A DNA stretch of 64,000 bases from Algoriphagus litoralis (GCF_003259255.1 NZ_QGOL01000014.1:124001-188000), one strand, 5' to 3'. Numbered from the stretch's first letter, positions 18,670 to 29,269 are shown. Program-made: numbers and translations. Notes: generated from the letters alone by a model not told the origin.

Positions 18670-19707
18670 TTATTTATTGCTTTCTCTAATTTGAATCTCT
18701 GCCAGTTCTTTCAATTCAGGAGTTAATCCCTCCGCAAGGGCAGGGTTATTCTGAATGAAAGTTTTCTGTTCTACCAACCACTTCTGGTAAGCCTCAGGCT
18801 CTACCACTTCAATCACCTTCTTCATAGAGAAGTGCCCACGCCCACATATCTCCGTACAGGCGATCTCATATTCAAATTCCGGATCTTTCAATTCCGCTCT
18901 CATTTCTTCCGTAGTTTTAGTCGGAACAAACCAGAATCGAGTTGGCATACCAGGAACTGCATCCATCTTCAATCTCATGTGCGGAGCAAAGACTGAGTGC
19001 AATACATCACGTGCCCTGATTTTGAATAGCACCGGCTCACCTTTGGGAATAACTACTTTCGGCGAAGGAAAATCATCAATAGAGTTTTTATCAGTGAAAT
19101 CAACACCATGAGAATTGGAAGCATTGATCAATCTGTAATCATAATCACCCAATACATTATCCTTACCTGGATATCTTACGTCCCAAGCAAACTGATATCC
19201 CATGATTTCTACGACGTGAGCTTTTTCAGGAGCAGGAGCAGTGATATCCGACCAAGCCATCCAACCTGAAATCACCAATCCAGCAAGAACTACTCCAGGA
19301 ACAATTGTCCAAATCACCTCAAGCTTATTGTTGTCAGGGTAGAAAGTAGCCTTTCTATCTTCCTTGTATTGATACTTATATGGAAATATAAACAGCAAAA
19401 TGTGAGTAATGAGGAATACAATTCCAGTCACAGCCATTGTGATCCAAAACAATTTATCAGTAATGACACCGTGCTCAGAACCCACTGGCAATTGATAGTT
19501 ATCAAACTCCTTGATAGAATACCAGAACATTAAAATTCCGGTTCCAACTAGAAATACGATAAACAGAATAGCATTTACTTTATTACTCCCAGAGGCAATT
19601 TTCCTGTCGGAACCTTTTACAACAGAAACCAAAGTCTGAATTCTGTATACCATCCAAATGATGGAAAATAACAGAAGAACCCCTACTCCAATCAGAAATC
19701 CGTACAT
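18670..19707 (-). CDS. ctaC: Cytochrome c oxidase subunit II
   Basis: 345 residues. Four hydrophobic N-terminal segments (about 3-23, 46-64, 89-112, 136-156) precede the periplasmic cupredoxin domain. CuA ligands are intact: His in LHSVFAPH (about 250) and the cluster CTEICGRGHFSMKK (Cys-x-x-x-Cys-x-x-x-His-x-x-Met, about 294-305). No CxxCH motif is present, so unlike caa3 oxidases there is no fused cytochrome c; electrons must come from the monoheme proteins of the neighbouring complex. Starts 23 bp after actF. Confidence 0.95.
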   Translation of the reverse strand: MYGFLIGVGVLLLFSIIWMVYRIQTLVSVVKGSDRKIASGSNKVNAILFIVFLVGTGILMFWYSIKEFDNYQLPVGSEHGVITDKLFWITMAVTGIVFLITHILLFIFPYKYQYKEDRKATFYPDNNKLEVIWTIVPGVVLAGLVISGWMAWSDITAPAPEKAHVVEIMGYQFAWDVRYPGKDNVLGDYDYRLINASNSHGVDFTDKNSIDDFPSPKVVIPKGEPVLFKIRARDVLHSVFAPHMRLKMDAVPGMPTRFWFVPTKTTEEMRAELKDPEFEYEIACTEICGRGHFSMKKVIEVVEPEAYQKWLVEQKTFIQNNPALAEGLTPELKELAEIQIRESNK

Positions 19708-19730
19708 ATCTTAGTTTTTTCGGATAATTA

Positions 19731-21026
19731 TTAAATGTGATGATGATAGCTTTCTTCAAGCATTGGGTGATTTTTAGCGATCAGATTTTTCTTCGCAAGA
19801 CCTCCTAACACAACCAATGCCACCGCAGAACCAAATACAAGGAACATTCCTACTTCCATAAATCCAATTCCTCCATTATGTCCCAAGGTACCTGGCTGAA
19901 CCATCAAGAAGAAATCCACCCAGTGACCAACCAACAGAATCGAGCAAACTACCTTAAGGAAAATTCCGTGTCTCTTCGCATCTCTAGTCATAAGAACAAG
20001 GAAGGGTAGGAAGAAGTTTAGACCGATGTTTACAAAAATGAACGGTCCATACACGTCGCTTGACAATCTTTCAATAAAATAAACTGATTCTTCAGGTATG
20101 TTGGCATAATAGATCAACAAGAACTGTGAAAACCAGAGGTAGGTCCAGAAAATTGAGAAACCAAACACAAACTTACCCATGTCATGAATGTGGTTTTGGT
20201 TAATCATTTCCAAATATCCTCTACCCTTGAGGAAAATAGTCAATAACGTAATCGCTGAAAGTCCAGAAACGAACCAAGAAGCGAAAACATACCATCCAAA
20301 TAAGGTAGAGAACCAGTGCGTATCGATAGACATCACCCAATCCCAAGCAGAAACTGAAGAAGAAACTGCAAAAAAGATTAGGAAGAAAGCCGACCAGCTT
20401 CTCATTTTGAACCAATGCGAGTTGCCTCCCAATTGATCTTCCTGATCACTGATTTGTTGGAATTTTTTGAAGAAAAACACCCAAAGTCCAAAAAACAGCA
20501 CCATTCTTACAATGAAGAAAATCGGGAATGTTCCTTTTTCCATTGGCCAAAAGAAAAACGCACCTTTCCCATCAATGATTGAATCGTACTGAGGATCATT
20601 TTTATCAAAAAGATAGGAATGAGTCCAGTGAAACAAATCATGATTTGCAAAAAGGAAAGTAGCAAGCATCAATATACCTGCAAATGGAAGCCAGTTACCG
20701 AAAGATAGCATCACCCTCAAAAGAGGAGTAGACCAACCTGCCTGCGCTGCAAACTGAATTGCAAAGAAGAAAACTCCTACGATTGCAATACCTGTAAAGA
20801 ATACGTTATTGATCCAGAGGTTAGCATAAAGCCTTTCATACCAATGGAAGGCATGTCCTCCAGCTTCACCGGCTTCTTCGTGGCCTCCGCCAGTCATTGC
20901 CAGTACGATTCCGATCCCCAAAAGGATCGCACCTATTACTAGAACAGTAAGGATAGACTTTTTAGTAGCAGCAGTGAAATCAAACCGCTGATCTAAGTTA
21001 TAATGTTGTTCGCCGTGATGAGCCAT
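19731..21026 (-). CDS. actF: Alternative complex III, NrfD-like quinol-binding subunit ActF
   Basis: 431 residues, about ten membrane helices, of the NrfD/PsrC-like family. ActF is the second large membrane subunit of alternative complex III (quinol:cytochrome c/acceptor oxidoreductase). The N-terminus is His-rich (HHGEQHYN) and the C-terminus ends in HHHI. Motifs around FWPMEKGTFPIFF and SSSVSAWDWVMSID are characteristic. It lies 2 bp after actE and 23 bp before the oxidase subunit II gene. Confidence 0.92.
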   Translation of the reverse strand: MAHHGEQHYNLDQRFDFTAATKKSILTVLVIGAILLGIGIVLAMTGGGHEEAGEAGGHAFHWYERLYANLWINNVFFTGIAIVGVFFFAIQFAAQAGWSTPLLRVMLSFGNWLPFAGILMLATFLFANHDLFHWTHSYLFDKNDPQYDSIIDGKGAFFFWPMEKGTFPIFFIVRMVLFFGLWVFFFKKFQQISDQEDQLGGNSHWFKMRSWSAFFLIFFAVSSSVSAWDWVMSIDTHWFSTLFGWYVFASWFVSGLSAITLLTIFLKGRGYLEMINQNHIHDMGKFVFGFSIFWTYLWFSQFLLIYYANIPEESVYFIERLSSDVYGPFIFVNIGLNFFLPFLVLMTRDAKRHGIFLKVVCSILLVGHWVDFFLMVQPGTLGHNGGIGFMEVGMFLVFGSAVALVVLGGLAKKNLIAKNHPMLEESYHHHI

Positions 21027-21028
21027 GA

Positions 21029-21739
21029 TTAATTAGCTGGGGTTGCTTGTGCTACCATGGTAGAATCTGCAGTCGCAGCTGGAGCTGCAGCAGTTTGACC
21101 TTGGATAACTTGTTTAACATAGTGAACGATCTTCCATCTGCTTTCCTCAGGAATCTGAGAACCATGAGCTCCCATTCTTCCTTTACCTTTGGTGATCACA
21201 TGGAAAATATGTCCTTCAGGGAGATTGACATAAGCTCCACCAGTAAGGTTAGCTACACCACCGATTACCTCACCGGCTTTACCATCACCCTGACCGCCTT
21301 TTCCATGACACGCATTGCAGTATTGCAAGTAAAGCGCTTCTCCTGCCTTCAACACTTCTTCTGAAGATTCGATAGGATTTTCGATTAATGCAGCTTGCTC
21401 CAGTTCAAATGCCTTTAGTCTGTAGGGCAGGTAGCCTTGCTTGTTTCGAGGAACTGTATTTGCAACCGGCTCCCTCATGTTCATCCCATGCGGATTATAT
21501 CCATTGGAGTTATAAAACTCGCCTTTGCCATCTTCTCTTGTAGATAGCCAAGACCCTTGAGATTCATCCTTGATTTGGGTCAAAGGTTCGTAGGCCACGG
21601 AATGATACATCTGAGGCGCATATTCCAGCCCTTGGTTTTCACCACCAGCCTTACATCCTGCCAATACTGATATGGCTAATGCAGAACCTCCGAAAATTAA
21701 TGCTTTTGCAATATTCATATATCCGGATTTTCTATTCAA
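21029..21739 (-). CDS. actE: Alternative complex III, monoheme cytochrome c subunit ActE
   Basis: 236-residue lipoprotein: signal peptide with lipobox SVLAGC (Cys at about 28), then a cytochrome c domain with one CNACHGKGGQGDG heme site (about residues 142-154) and a candidate distal Met in KGKGRMGAHG (about 188). The C-terminus is an Ala/Thr-rich tail. In alternative complex III this subunit hands electrons to the terminal oxidase. It overlaps actD by 8 bp and is 2 bp from actF. Confidence 0.92.
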   Translation of the reverse strand: MNRKSGYMNIAKALIFGGSALAISVLAGCKAGGENQGLEYAPQMYHSVAYEPLTQIKDESQGSWLSTREDGKGEFYNSNGYNPHGMNMREPVANTVPRNKQGYLPYRLKAFELEQAALIENPIESSEEVLKAGEALYLQYCNACHGKGGQGDGKAGEVIGGVANLTGGAYVNLPEGHIFHVITKGKGRMGAHGSQIPEESRWKIVHYVKQVIQGQTAAAPAATADSTMVAQATPAN

Positions 21740-22262
21740 AACTTTTTTTATTGATTTCAGTGGCTCCGGATGAAGCTAAGATCTCGCGGATCTTTTCTAC
21801 TTCCATTGCACTGTTATTAGCAAGATCGATAGCCATGATATGCTTGTCATCTGTAGATCTTACATCAAATATTCTTGGCTGAGCCCAAGGCTTGAGATTG
21901 GAGCTGATCATAAAAACACCGACCATACCAAATGCAGCCAAAAGGACTGTCATCTCAAAACCCACTGGAATGAAATCAGGAAAAGCAGCATAATCTTTAC
22001 CACCAATAATCATTGGCCAATCAAACCGCATCATGTAAAACTGCATGGTCATCGCCAACGAAGTTCCCAACATTCCAAAAAGAAATGCTGCGATTGGAAG
22101 TCGGCTCCGCTTATAACCAAGTACATCTTCCAAACCGTGAACAGGATATGGAGTATATACCTCATGGATTTTTACACCTTTGCTCCTTACTTTTTCTACC
22201 GCATGAAGTAATACGTCCTCATCGTCGTACACTCCTAAAATAAAATGTGTGTCTCTTTCCAT
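21732..22262 (-). CDS. actD: Alternative complex III, subunit ActD (DUF3341)
   Basis: 176 residues: an N-terminal soluble domain (about 1-55, with YTPYPVHGLE), two membrane helices (about 58-78, 100-120), then a C-terminal soluble part. This is the DUF3341 family, the ActD subunit found only in alternative complex III clusters. It has no cofactor motif; structurally it packs ActC and ActF together. The start lies 2 bp after actC. Confidence 0.92.
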   Translation of the reverse strand: MERDTHFILGVYDDEDVLLHAVEKVRSKGVKIHEVYTPYPVHGLEDVLGYKRSRLPIAAFLFGMLGTSLAMTMQFYMMRFDWPMIIGGKDYAAFPDFIPVGFEMTVLLAAFGMVGVFMISSNLKPWAQPRIFDVRSTDDKHIMAIDLANNSAMEVEKIREILASSGATEINKKSFE

Positions 22263-22264
22263 GA

Positions 22265-23629
22265 TTATTTAAGCACTTTTTCAGATGAAGATTTCAATAC
22301 AGACTTCACTTCAGCCATGTTGATTACTGGGAAGAATTTCGCAAAAAGGAAAAACAGGGTAAAGAACAAACCAAAGGTGAACATATAAACTCCGACGTCA
22401 GCCCAAGTCGGATAGAACATCGCCCAGGATGATGGCAGGTAATCTCTGTGAAGGGAGGTCACGATGATTACAAATCGCTCAAACCACATTCCGATATTCA
22501 CTACGATAGACAAGGCGAAAGTCGCAATGATGGAGGTTCTGATTTTTTTGATCCAGAAAAGCTGTGGGGAGATAACGTTACAAGTCATCATTGACCAATA
22601 AGCCCACCAGTACGGTCCGGTAGCTCGGTTGATAAATGCATATTGCTCAGCCTCAACTCCAGAATACCATGCGATGAAAAATTCCGTGATGTAGGCAATA
22701 CCTACAATAGAACCTGTGATGATAATTACAATATTCATCAACTCGATGTGACCAATGGTGATGTAATCCTCAAGCTTGAACACTTTTCGGGTAATGATCA
22801 TCAAGGTCAACACCATCGCAAATCCTGAGAAAATCGCTCCAGCAACGAAGTATGGAGGGAAGATCGTCGTGTGCCAGCCTGGAATTACAGAAGTGGCAAA
22901 GTCAAAAGATACAATAGTGTGTACAGAAAGTACAAGCGGAGTAGCGAGACCAGCCAAAATCAAGGACACGGATTCGTACCTCATCCAAGTTTTAGCAGCT
23001 CCATCCCAACCGAAGGAAAGTGCTCCGTAAATAGTCTTTCTTAAACCAGTAGCTCTATCTCTGATGGTAGCAAAATCAGGAATCAACCCGATGTACCAGA
23101 ATACCAACGAAACTGAGAAATAGGTCGAGATCGCAAAAACGTCCCAAAGAAGCGGAGAGTTAAAGTTTACCCAAAGTGATCCAAAAGTATTTGGAAGCGG
23201 AAGAGCCCAATAAGCCCCCAACCATGGACGACCCATGTGGATCACCGGGAACATTGCTGCGCAAATAACTGCGAAGATGGTCATTGCCTCCGCTGCCCGG
23301 TTGATGGATGTTCTCCACTTTTGTCTGAATAGCAACAATACCGCTGAGATCAGTGTACCGGCGTGACCGATACCAACCCACCACACGAAGTTGGTGATAT
23401 CCCAAGCCCAGCCTACAGTCTTGTTTAGACCCCACATACCGATCCCTTCCCAGAGAGTAGCGATAAGGGCTAATGAACCAAGTGCCAGAACTCCAGCTGC
23501 GGTGAGGAAAGCCAAAAACCAAAGCATGGAAGGTTTGCCCTCTACCTGACGTGCCACATCATGTGTCACATCATGGTAGGTTTTACCTCCGGTAACTAAC
23601 GGTTGGCGTACGGATGAAGTAACCTGCAT
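22265..23629 (-). CDS. actC: Alternative complex III, NrfD-like subunit ActC
   Basis: 454 residues, about ten membrane helices, NrfD/polysulfide reductase C family. ActC and ActF form the membrane arm that binds menaquinol and is proposed to translocate protons. Features seen: [17 protein letters not shown] (about 88-104), which is diagnostic, [15 protein letters not shown], and FRFVIIV-type segments near the end. It is 17 bp after actB and 2 bp before actD. Confidence 0.94.
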   Translation of the reverse strand: MQVTSSVRQPLVTGGKTYHDVTHDVARQVEGKPSMLWFLAFLTAAGVLALGSLALIATLWEGIGMWGLNKTVGWAWDITNFVWWVGIGHAGTLISAVLLLFRQKWRTSINRAAEAMTIFAVICAAMFPVIHMGRPWLGAYWALPLPNTFGSLWVNFNSPLLWDVFAISTYFSVSLVFWYIGLIPDFATIRDRATGLRKTIYGALSFGWDGAAKTWMRYESVSLILAGLATPLVLSVHTIVSFDFATSVIPGWHTTIFPPYFVAGAIFSGFAMVLTLMIITRKVFKLEDYITIGHIELMNIVIIITGSIVGIAYITEFFIAWYSGVEAEQYAFINRATGPYWWAYWSMMTCNVISPQLFWIKKIRTSIIATFALSIVVNIGMWFERFVIIVTSLHRDYLPSSWAMFYPTWADVGVYMFTFGLFFTLFFLFAKFFPVINMAEVKSVLKSSSEKVLK

Positions 23630-23646
23630 AGTTTATAAAATTATGA

Positions 23647-26600
23647 TTACGCTTCGTTTTTTTCTTTATTTCTGATCTTGGTGAAATACCACACGTTTGG
23701 ACTGACGTTGATTTCTTCCAGCACGTGGTAGGCTCTTTCCTCTCCCACTTCTTTCAATGCAGAAGTAGTCTCTTCAATCTTCAGAAGTTTGGATACTTTA
23801 CTGTTTGGATCATTCATATCGCCAAATACCAGCGCATCGGTAGGACAAGCTACAGCACAAGCTACGTTGATCTCACCATCTTGTACAGCCCTTTTCTCAC
23901 GCTTGGCAGTAAGTTTTCCTGCCTGAATTCGCTGGACACACATGGAGCATTTTTCCATAACTCCACGTACACGTACAGTTACGTCAGGATTCAGAACCAT
24001 TTTGCCTAAGTCATCGTTTTGAGCGATGTTCACTCCAGCAAAATCTTTATTGTCGTGATATTTGAACCAGTTGAATCGACGCACTTTATACGGACAGTTG
24101 TTGGCACAATAACGAGTTCCGATACATCTGTTGTAAGTCATTTGGTTCAAGCCTTCTGAAGAGTGCGTAGTAGCTGCCACAGGACATACAGTCTCGCAAG
24201 GGGCATTGTTACACTGCTGACACATCATCGGCTGGAAGGTGACCTCAGGATTCTCCGCTGCCACTTCCATTCCTGAAAGATCATCAGCAGGAGCATCAGA
24301 AGAATAGTATCGATCGATCCGGATCCAAGCCATTTCTCTTCTGTTGAGTACTTCCTGCTTACCTACTACTGCCACGTTGTTTTCAACCTGACAAGCAACA
24401 GTACAGGCACCGCAACCGATACAAGAGTTCATATCGATCGCCAAACCCCAGTGATGTTGGCTGTATTGGTGACCTTTCCAAAGAGAAAGTTTGGACGGCT
24501 TCACAAATTCTCCGTCTTTGTATATCTCAGGCTTGTATCTTCCTGCAGAAGCATCTGTTTTATAGGCAGAAAGCACAGATTCTTGAATGACGTTTTCACG
24601 TCCCATGAAAGTCTGGTGCGTCTGCGTACGGGCGATCTTATAGGAATCACCAGTCACCGCTACCTCTACTCCGGTAGTGATGTCAAAGTTTACAAATCCT
24701 TTGGAAGCATCAAGAAGATCATAGGCATTCACACCTACTCCGTCAGCGACTCTACCTGCTTTGGTTCTGCCGTAGCCGATCGCCAATCCAAAGGTTCCAT
24801 TCGCCTGCCCTGGCTGAATCAAAATCGGAACGATCAAAGATTTACCGTTGACAGTAATTGAAGCTTTCTTGGTGTTCTCCTCAAACATGGTCACACCATT
24901 TTCCGCAGCCCATTTTTGGGAAACAGTCAGGTAGTTATCCCAAGTGGCTTTAGTGATCGGATCAGGCATTTCCTGAAGCCAAGGGTTGTTGGCAAAAGCG
25001 CCGTTTCCAATACCAACTTTAGAATAGATTACCAATTCAGCTCCCGCATTGTCAGCCTTGTACGTTTGAGCAACGGCAGAAGCAGCAGCTGAGGCGTCAC
25101 CAACTTGAGTTAGAGCAGTAGCAGATTTATTGGAAGCTAGGACACCATTGTATAGTGACTGATCCCAAAACTCTTGGAATTCGCCTCCTGATTCCACTTG
25201 AGTGAAAATTGAGGATTCCCAATTTTGTCTCAAGAAGTCATAGTAAGTAGTAGCTGAACCAGCCCATACCAAGAATGAATCCTGGGCCTGACGGGTTTTA
25301 AAAAGTGGAGAAATAGTAGGCTGGGCCAAAGAGTAATGACCGAATTTAGGCTCGAAGTCATTCCAAGATTCCAAGAAATGATGATCCGGAGCTACAACCT
25401 GTACCAAAGATGAAGTCTCATCCAATGTACCATTAGTGGCAATACTTACTTTTGCTTTGGCAATTCCCTCTGCGATTTCAGCTCCACGAGCATGGTCGTA
25501 TACCGGATTACAGTTGTAGAAAACAACTCCTCCCACACGACCTGCTTTTAGCTCAGTGACAAACTGATTCATTCGCTCGTCATTTCCTTTTCTGAAGAAA
25601 ACCGGCGTAGTGAAGTCTACCGTTGAGCCATTATTGCCGAGCAATTCATTGATTGCATGAATTACGATTTGAACGTTCGGATCATTTGATCCAGATACGA
25701 CTAAAGAAGCACCTTTTGAGGCTAAAAGATCCGCAGCCGCTTTGTCAAGGTTGGCAATTTCTACTTTTGGAGCAGTTACCGTAGCCGCACCGGATTTGCT
25801 CGCAATCGCATTGTATAGTGCCAATACTGCCAATCCGCTTTGAGAAGCTTTGATCGGAGTTCTGTAATCGGCGTTAGCACCAGTCATGGACAGGTTGGAT
25901 TCAAACTGATAATGTCTTGACATTTCAGGTTTCTCCTTGCTGATTTTCCGTGTTTTAGCGTAAGCACCCGCAAATTCTATTGGAGAAATCCAAGTACCTA
26001 GGAAATCTGCTCCGAAGGAAACGATGGTTTTTGCTTTATCAAAATGATAGGAAGGAATCACGCTTGAACCATAAAATGATTCAGATGCTTTAGCTATACC
26101 ATAGTTGGAGATAGGATCATACATGATGACTTCTGCTCCGCCATAAGCTGCTGCAAATTCCTGTAATGTTTTTTCAGTAGATGGAGAAAGGATTGTATTT
26201 GCGACAATTTTCACCGTCCCAGCAGATGCCAGCTTTCCTTTTACTTCCGTATCAACGGCTGCCCATTCCGCAGCAGCACCACCGATCATTGGGCCAGTCA
26301 ATCGCTGCTTATCGTATAGAGAAAGCACAGAAGCTTCTACGATGGCATTAACTTTACCTTTATTGACCGGAGAAAGCTCATTGCCATCTATTTTGATAGG
26401 ACGACCTTCTCTTGTTTTTACAACTACGGCAGCGTAGTCACCGCCTGAGGCGAATGTCGACGCATAATAATTCGGGATGGATGGATTGACATCGATCGGC
26501 TTATTGACATAAGGGATAGCCTTTCTGATCGGAGCCTCGCAAGCCGCCAAAGAAGCTGCTGCCAAGCTGAAACCCATTACTTTGAGAAAGTCTCTTCGGG

Positions 26601-26727
26601 ATGCACTGCCATCTTCGCTTAGCGTTTTGGGTAGTTCCGCAAACTCCCCGTCGGCATGCTTTACAAACTCCGGATCGTTGCTGAGTTGCTCGAGCCCTTT
26701 CCAGTAGGTTTTTTTATTTTCCTTCAT
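23647..26727 (-). CDS. actB: Alternative complex III, molybdopterin-like/iron-sulfur subunit ActB
   Basis: 1026 residues. Residues about 42-62 carry a Tat-like [11 protein letters not shown] followed by a lipobox-like SLAAC. The large central part is the molybdopterin oxidoreductase fold (in this family without a Mo cofactor). The C-terminal ferredoxin domain has four cysteine groups: [11 protein letters not shown] (about 770), [24 protein letters not shown], and CSMCVQRI with CAVACPTDA, fitting three [4Fe-4S] and one [3Fe-4S] cluster. It passes electrons from quinol towards the hemes. Between actA (39 bp) and actC (17 bp). Confidence 0.95.
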   Translation of the reverse strand: MKENKKTYWKGLEQLSNDPEFVKHADGEFAELPKTLSEDGSASRRDFLKVMGFSLAAASLAACEAPIRKAIPYVNKPIDVNPSIPNYYASTFASGGDYAAVVVKTREGRPIKIDGNELSPVNKGKVNAIVEASVLSLYDKQRLTGPMIGGAAAEWAAVDTEVKGKLASAGTVKIVANTILSPSTEKTLQEFAAAYGGAEVIMYDPISNYGIAKASESFYGSSVIPSYHFDKAKTIVSFGADFLGTWISPIEFAGAYAKTRKISKEKPEMSRHYQFESNLSMTGANADYRTPIKASQSGLAVLALYNAIASKSGAATVTAPKVEIANLDKAAADLLASKGASLVVSGSNDPNVQIVIHAINELLGNNGSTVDFTTPVFFRKGNDERMNQFVTELKAGRVGGVVFYNCNPVYDHARGAEIAEGIAKAKVSIATNGTLDETSSLVQVVAPDHHFLESWNDFEPKFGHYSLAQPTISPLFKTRQAQDSFLVWAGSATTYYDFLRQNWESSIFTQVESGGEFQEFWDQSLYNGVLASNKSATALTQVGDASAAASAVAQTYKADNAGAELVIYSKVGIGNGAFANNPWLQEMPDPITKATWDNYLTVSQKWAAENGVTMFEENTKKASITVNGKSLIVPILIQPGQANGTFGLAIGYGRTKAGRVADGVGVNAYDLLDASKGFVNFDITTGVEVAVTGDSYKIARTQTHQTFMGRENVIQESVLSAYKTDASAGRYKPEIYKDGEFVKPSKLSLWKGHQYSQHHWGLAIDMNSCIGCGACTVACQVENNVAVVGKQEVLNRREMAWIRIDRYYSSDAPADDLSGMEVAAENPEVTFQPMMCQQCNNAPCETVCPVAATTHSSEGLNQMTYNRCIGTRYCANNCPYKVRRFNWFKYHDNKDFAGVNIAQNDDLGKMVLNPDVTVRVRGVMEKCSMCVQRIQAGKLTAKREKRAVQDGEINVACAVACPTDALVFGDMNDPNSKVSKLLKIEETTSALKEVGEERAYHVLEEINVSPNVWYFTKIRNKEKNEA

Positions 26728-26766
26728 TTTTATTTCTAGGAATGAATTAGCAAATAGGATAAGGAA

Positions 26767-28026
26767 TTAATAGTGACACTTAGCACACTCCAGACCACCA
26801 ATGTCTTTGACTTTCAAAGCATCCTTAGAATCTGAATGAAGCTGTACCAACTTGTCGTAATAAGCATTGCCTTGCGTAGCGACTTCAGTCTGTCTGTGGC
26901 AATCGATACACCAACCCATAGTCAATGAGCTATGCTGACCCACCACTTCCATTTCCTGAATAGGGCCATGACAAGTCTGACATTCAATACCTCCTACAGC
27001 TACGTGCTGGGAGTGGTTGAAATAGGCCAAGTCGGGAAGGTTGTGTACTCTCACCCATTCAATTGGCTGATTATTATCTACGGCCGCATAGATTTTTGCA
27101 ATCTCGGGAGAGATTCCTTCTTTACCTCCCACATTTTGAATATGGGTATGGCAATTCATACAGATATTGGCCGAAGGAATGTTAGCTGATTTGCCGATTT
27201 CTACACCGGTATGGCAATATTGACAGGCAATTTCATATTGGCCTGCATGAAGTGCATGGGAGAAAGCAATCGGCTGCGAAGGCGCGTATCCCTGCTGAAC
27301 ACCTACCGAGTACAATCCATCAATCGCTGTTTTAGCCACCAATGCAATTACTAGCGCTGTGATGATAATGATGAATGCATCACTTTTAAAAACTTTGCCA
27401 AGCTCAAACTTCTGAGAAACGAATTCTTTGTCATCCTCTGGAAGATCCTGCTTGTTGATATACTTGGTCAGTACTGAAATAATCAATCCAAGGACTACCA
27501 AGATTAAAAGTAAAACCAAAACTAGAACGCCCAGTATGATGGTTAGGTATTCGCTTGGAATCCCTCCTCCACCTGAAGCTCCTGCTTCTCCTCCGACAGT
27601 GGAAGTTGAAGCATTAGGATCTACCTTGTCTCCATATTCGATATAGGCAAGAAGGTTATTCAGGTCATCATCAGTCAAAAACTGATGAGCTGGCATCTGA
27701 AGATTTGAATATTCCTTGTAAAGGTTCGCGTAATACGCATTCCCAGATTCGATTACAGCTGTAGAGTTTTTAATGAAACTTTTTACAAGTTCAATGGATT
27801 CACGATCAGTGGCACCTCGCAATGCGGGCCCAGTGTATTTCTGATCCAGTTTATGGCATTGCTTACAGTTGGCATTAAAAACAGTTTTACCTGCCGCGAT
27901 TGCCTCATCGCTACTTGGAACAGCTGGATCGGCAGCATAAGCTGAAACTCCAATCAGCATGAAAAGCAGCACTGCCAGTGTCTGGAAACTCCATCGAATC
28001 CCTACTAACGAGCGTTTGGATAACAT
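26767..28026 (-). CDS. actA: Alternative complex III, multiheme cytochrome c subunit ActA
   Basis: 419 residues. Signal peptide (to about residue 31), a class I cytochrome c domain with CKQCH (54-58) and NLQMPAH as candidate Met ligand, an Ala/Gly-rich linker, two membrane helices (about 163-190 and 217-240), then a C-terminal multiheme part with five more CxxCH motifs: CQYCH, CMNCH, CQTCH, CIDCH, CAKCH. So it holds six heme-binding sites: a monoheme domain joined to the usual pentaheme ActA core. First gene of the operon; consensus promoter at 28069-28099. Confidence 0.93.
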   Translation of the reverse strand: MLSKRSLVGIRWSFQTLAVLLFMLIGVSAYAADPAVPSSDEAIAAGKTVFNANCKQCHKLDQKYTGPALRGATDRESIELVKSFIKNSTAVIESGNAYYANLYKEYSNLQMPAHQFLTDDDLNNLLAYIEYGDKVDPNASTSTVGGEAGASGGGGIPSEYLTIILGVLVLVLLLILVVLGLIISVLTKYINKQDLPEDDKEFVSQKFELGKVFKSDAFIIIITALVIALVAKTAIDGLYSVGVQQGYAPSQPIAFSHALHAGQYEIACQYCHTGVEIGKSANIPSANICMNCHTHIQNVGGKEGISPEIAKIYAAVDNNQPIEWVRVHNLPDLAYFNHSQHVAVGGIECQTCHGPIQEMEVVGQHSSLTMGWCIDCHRQTEVATQGNAYYDKLVQLHSDSKDALKVKDIGGLECAKCHY

Positions 28027-28068
28027 ATTTTAGCTAATTAAATAGTTTAAGGTTCTCTTTAACCCCTG

Positions 28069-28099
28069 CAAAGGTACTACCCGATGCTAATTATTCAAA
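28069..28099 (-). promoter_or_regulatory. Consensus Bacteroidetes promoter of the act-cox operon
   Basis: The minus strand reads TTTG (complement of 28096-28099), 19 bases, then TACCTTTG (complement of 28069-28076), a full match to TTTG-N19-TANNTTTG. Transcription would start about 35-40 bases before the actA ATG. The 363-base stretch 28027-28389 otherwise holds only this promoter and the tRNA promoter; I see nothing else between 28100 and 28340. Confidence 0.85.
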
Positions 28100-28342
28100 C
28101 AAGAATTCGGTAAGGGCAAAATAGCTTTCAAGTCTGAAAATATTCCCTTATTAAATTGATTTTCAGTTGATTAAATTCTCTTTAATGACAAAGATTTTAT
28201 TTAGAATCGATATAAATAATGTAATTTTTGAATCGAAATCATACACCCTTGATTTTCAGCTTTCATGACTTTGAAAAAGGGAAATTCCATTGAATTGGCT
28301 TAAAACAAATTCAATCATGAACCTTAAAATCTAAAATGACTG

Positions 28343-28373
28343 TTTGTATGAGCGAATAAAAATTCTACATTTG
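28343..28373 (+). promoter_or_regulatory. Consensus promoter of tRNA-Cys
   Basis: TTTG (28343-28346), 19 bases, TACATTTG (28366-28373): an exact Bacteroidetes-type promoter 16 bases before the tRNA. Confidence 0.88.
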
Positions 28374-28389
28374 CAATCCGAAAACTAAT

Positions 28390-28460
28390 GGTCGAGTGGC
28401 CGAGTGGCTAGGCAGAGGTCTGCAAAACCTTGTACAGCGGTTCGAATCCGCTCTCGACCT
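28390..28460 (+). tRNA. tRNA-Cys (GCA)
   Basis: 71 bases. Acceptor arms GGTCGAG / CTCGACC pair perfectly, with U as discriminator as expected for tRNA-Cys. D stem GCC/GGC, anticodon stem GAGGT/ACCTT around the loop CTGCAAA (anticodon GCA), and T arm AGCGG-TTCGAAT-CCGCT. No encoded CCA. It has its own promoter and a terminator directly behind. Confidence 0.95.
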
Positions 28461-28465
28461 CAATT

Positions 28466-28497
28466 AAAAAAAGCATTCACTCAGGTGAATGCTTTTT
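28466..28497. terminator. Bidirectional terminator behind tRNA-Cys
   Basis: Perfect 13-bp stem AAAAAGCATTCAC / GTGAATGCTTTTT with a 4-base loop, with T-tracts on both strands; serves the tRNA (+) and the barrel protein gene ending at 28506 (-). Confidence 0.92.
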
Positions 28498-28505
28498 GCT
28501 TTTTA

Positions 28506-29102
28506 TCAAAAATTGTAGCCTAAACTGAGCTGTATTCCAAGTTCTTGGAGCACATACTTTGCTCCCTCACTTTTTTCAAAAGGCACCACCCCATGTCGCT
28601 TATAATTGGGTAGTAGGGAAAAATCAAAAGACCCCAAATTCATCCTAGCACCCATCCCGACAAAATAACCCAAGCCACTAAGCTCATCAAAGTTATTGCC
28701 TTCGCTAAGCTGAAAATCAACTAGAGGTCCAGCACTGACGAAAAACACCTTCCCAAGATCATATTCAGCAAAAATTGGCACAGAGATCATCCTAAAATCC
28801 GAATTGTGCGCGATCAAAATCTGGGAACAATTAGGGCAGCTGGATCCAGGGATAAAATCGACCTTGGAGCTCAGATAGGAGATTCCGGAATTAATAGAAA
28901 ACCTATCGCCAATTTTTCTGGAAAAGATGATCCCAAACTCGAAAAATTCCCGCATATCTACCGATCCGAGTCCAATGTAATCCTTTGTAGTAGCAACTCT
29001 GGAACCAGAGAATCCACCAAATCCTCTAACCGAGTACTTGGATTGTCCTACTGCAGTAATTGCAAAAAAAGAAAAGGTCAAAACCAAAATATATTTTTTC
29101 AT
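28506..29102 (-). CDS. Secreted outer-membrane beta-barrel protein (porin-like)
   Basis: 198 residues with a signal peptide (1-19, ending AVGQ). The mature part is made of alternating beta strands with aromatic ends, such as FSINSGISYLSSKVDF, VFFVSAGPLVDFQL and a last strand LGIQLSLGYNF ending in Phe, typical of the small outer-membrane barrel (PF13568-like) family in Bacteroidetes. A CPNC pair sits near residue 79. Function unknown. Monocistronic, between two bidirectional terminators. Confidence 0.75.
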   Translation of the reverse strand: MKKYILVLTFSFFAITAVGQSKYSVRGFGGFSGSRVATTKDYIGLGSVDMREFFEFGIIFSRKIGDRFSINSGISYLSSKVDFIPGSSCPNCSQILIAHNSDFRMISVPIFAEYDLGKVFFVSAGPLVDFQLSEGNNFDELSGLGYFVGMGARMNLGSFDFSLLPNYKRHGVVPFEKSEGAKYVLQELGIQLSLGYNF

Positions 29103-29215
29103 AGCCTAAATAATTCATTTTTTAGCTGGTATCTCGCTCTGGTAAGCTTCAATTAGAGAATTAAAAATTTCTTCAAAATAGTAACGGGAAAAATCAACAT
29201 ATCGCTACGAGCAAA

Positions 29216-29247
29216 AAAAAACGCCGACTCTTCAGCCGGCGTTTTGT
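29216..29247. terminator. Terminator downstream of rpsA
   Basis: Stem AAAACGCCG / CGGCGTTTT (29218-29226 with 29237-29245), 10-base loop, followed on the minus strand by a run of T (complement of 29213-29220); terminates the leftward rpsA transcript. Confidence 0.85.
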
Positions 29248-29269
29248 ATTTAACTCAGGGGATCAAGAA

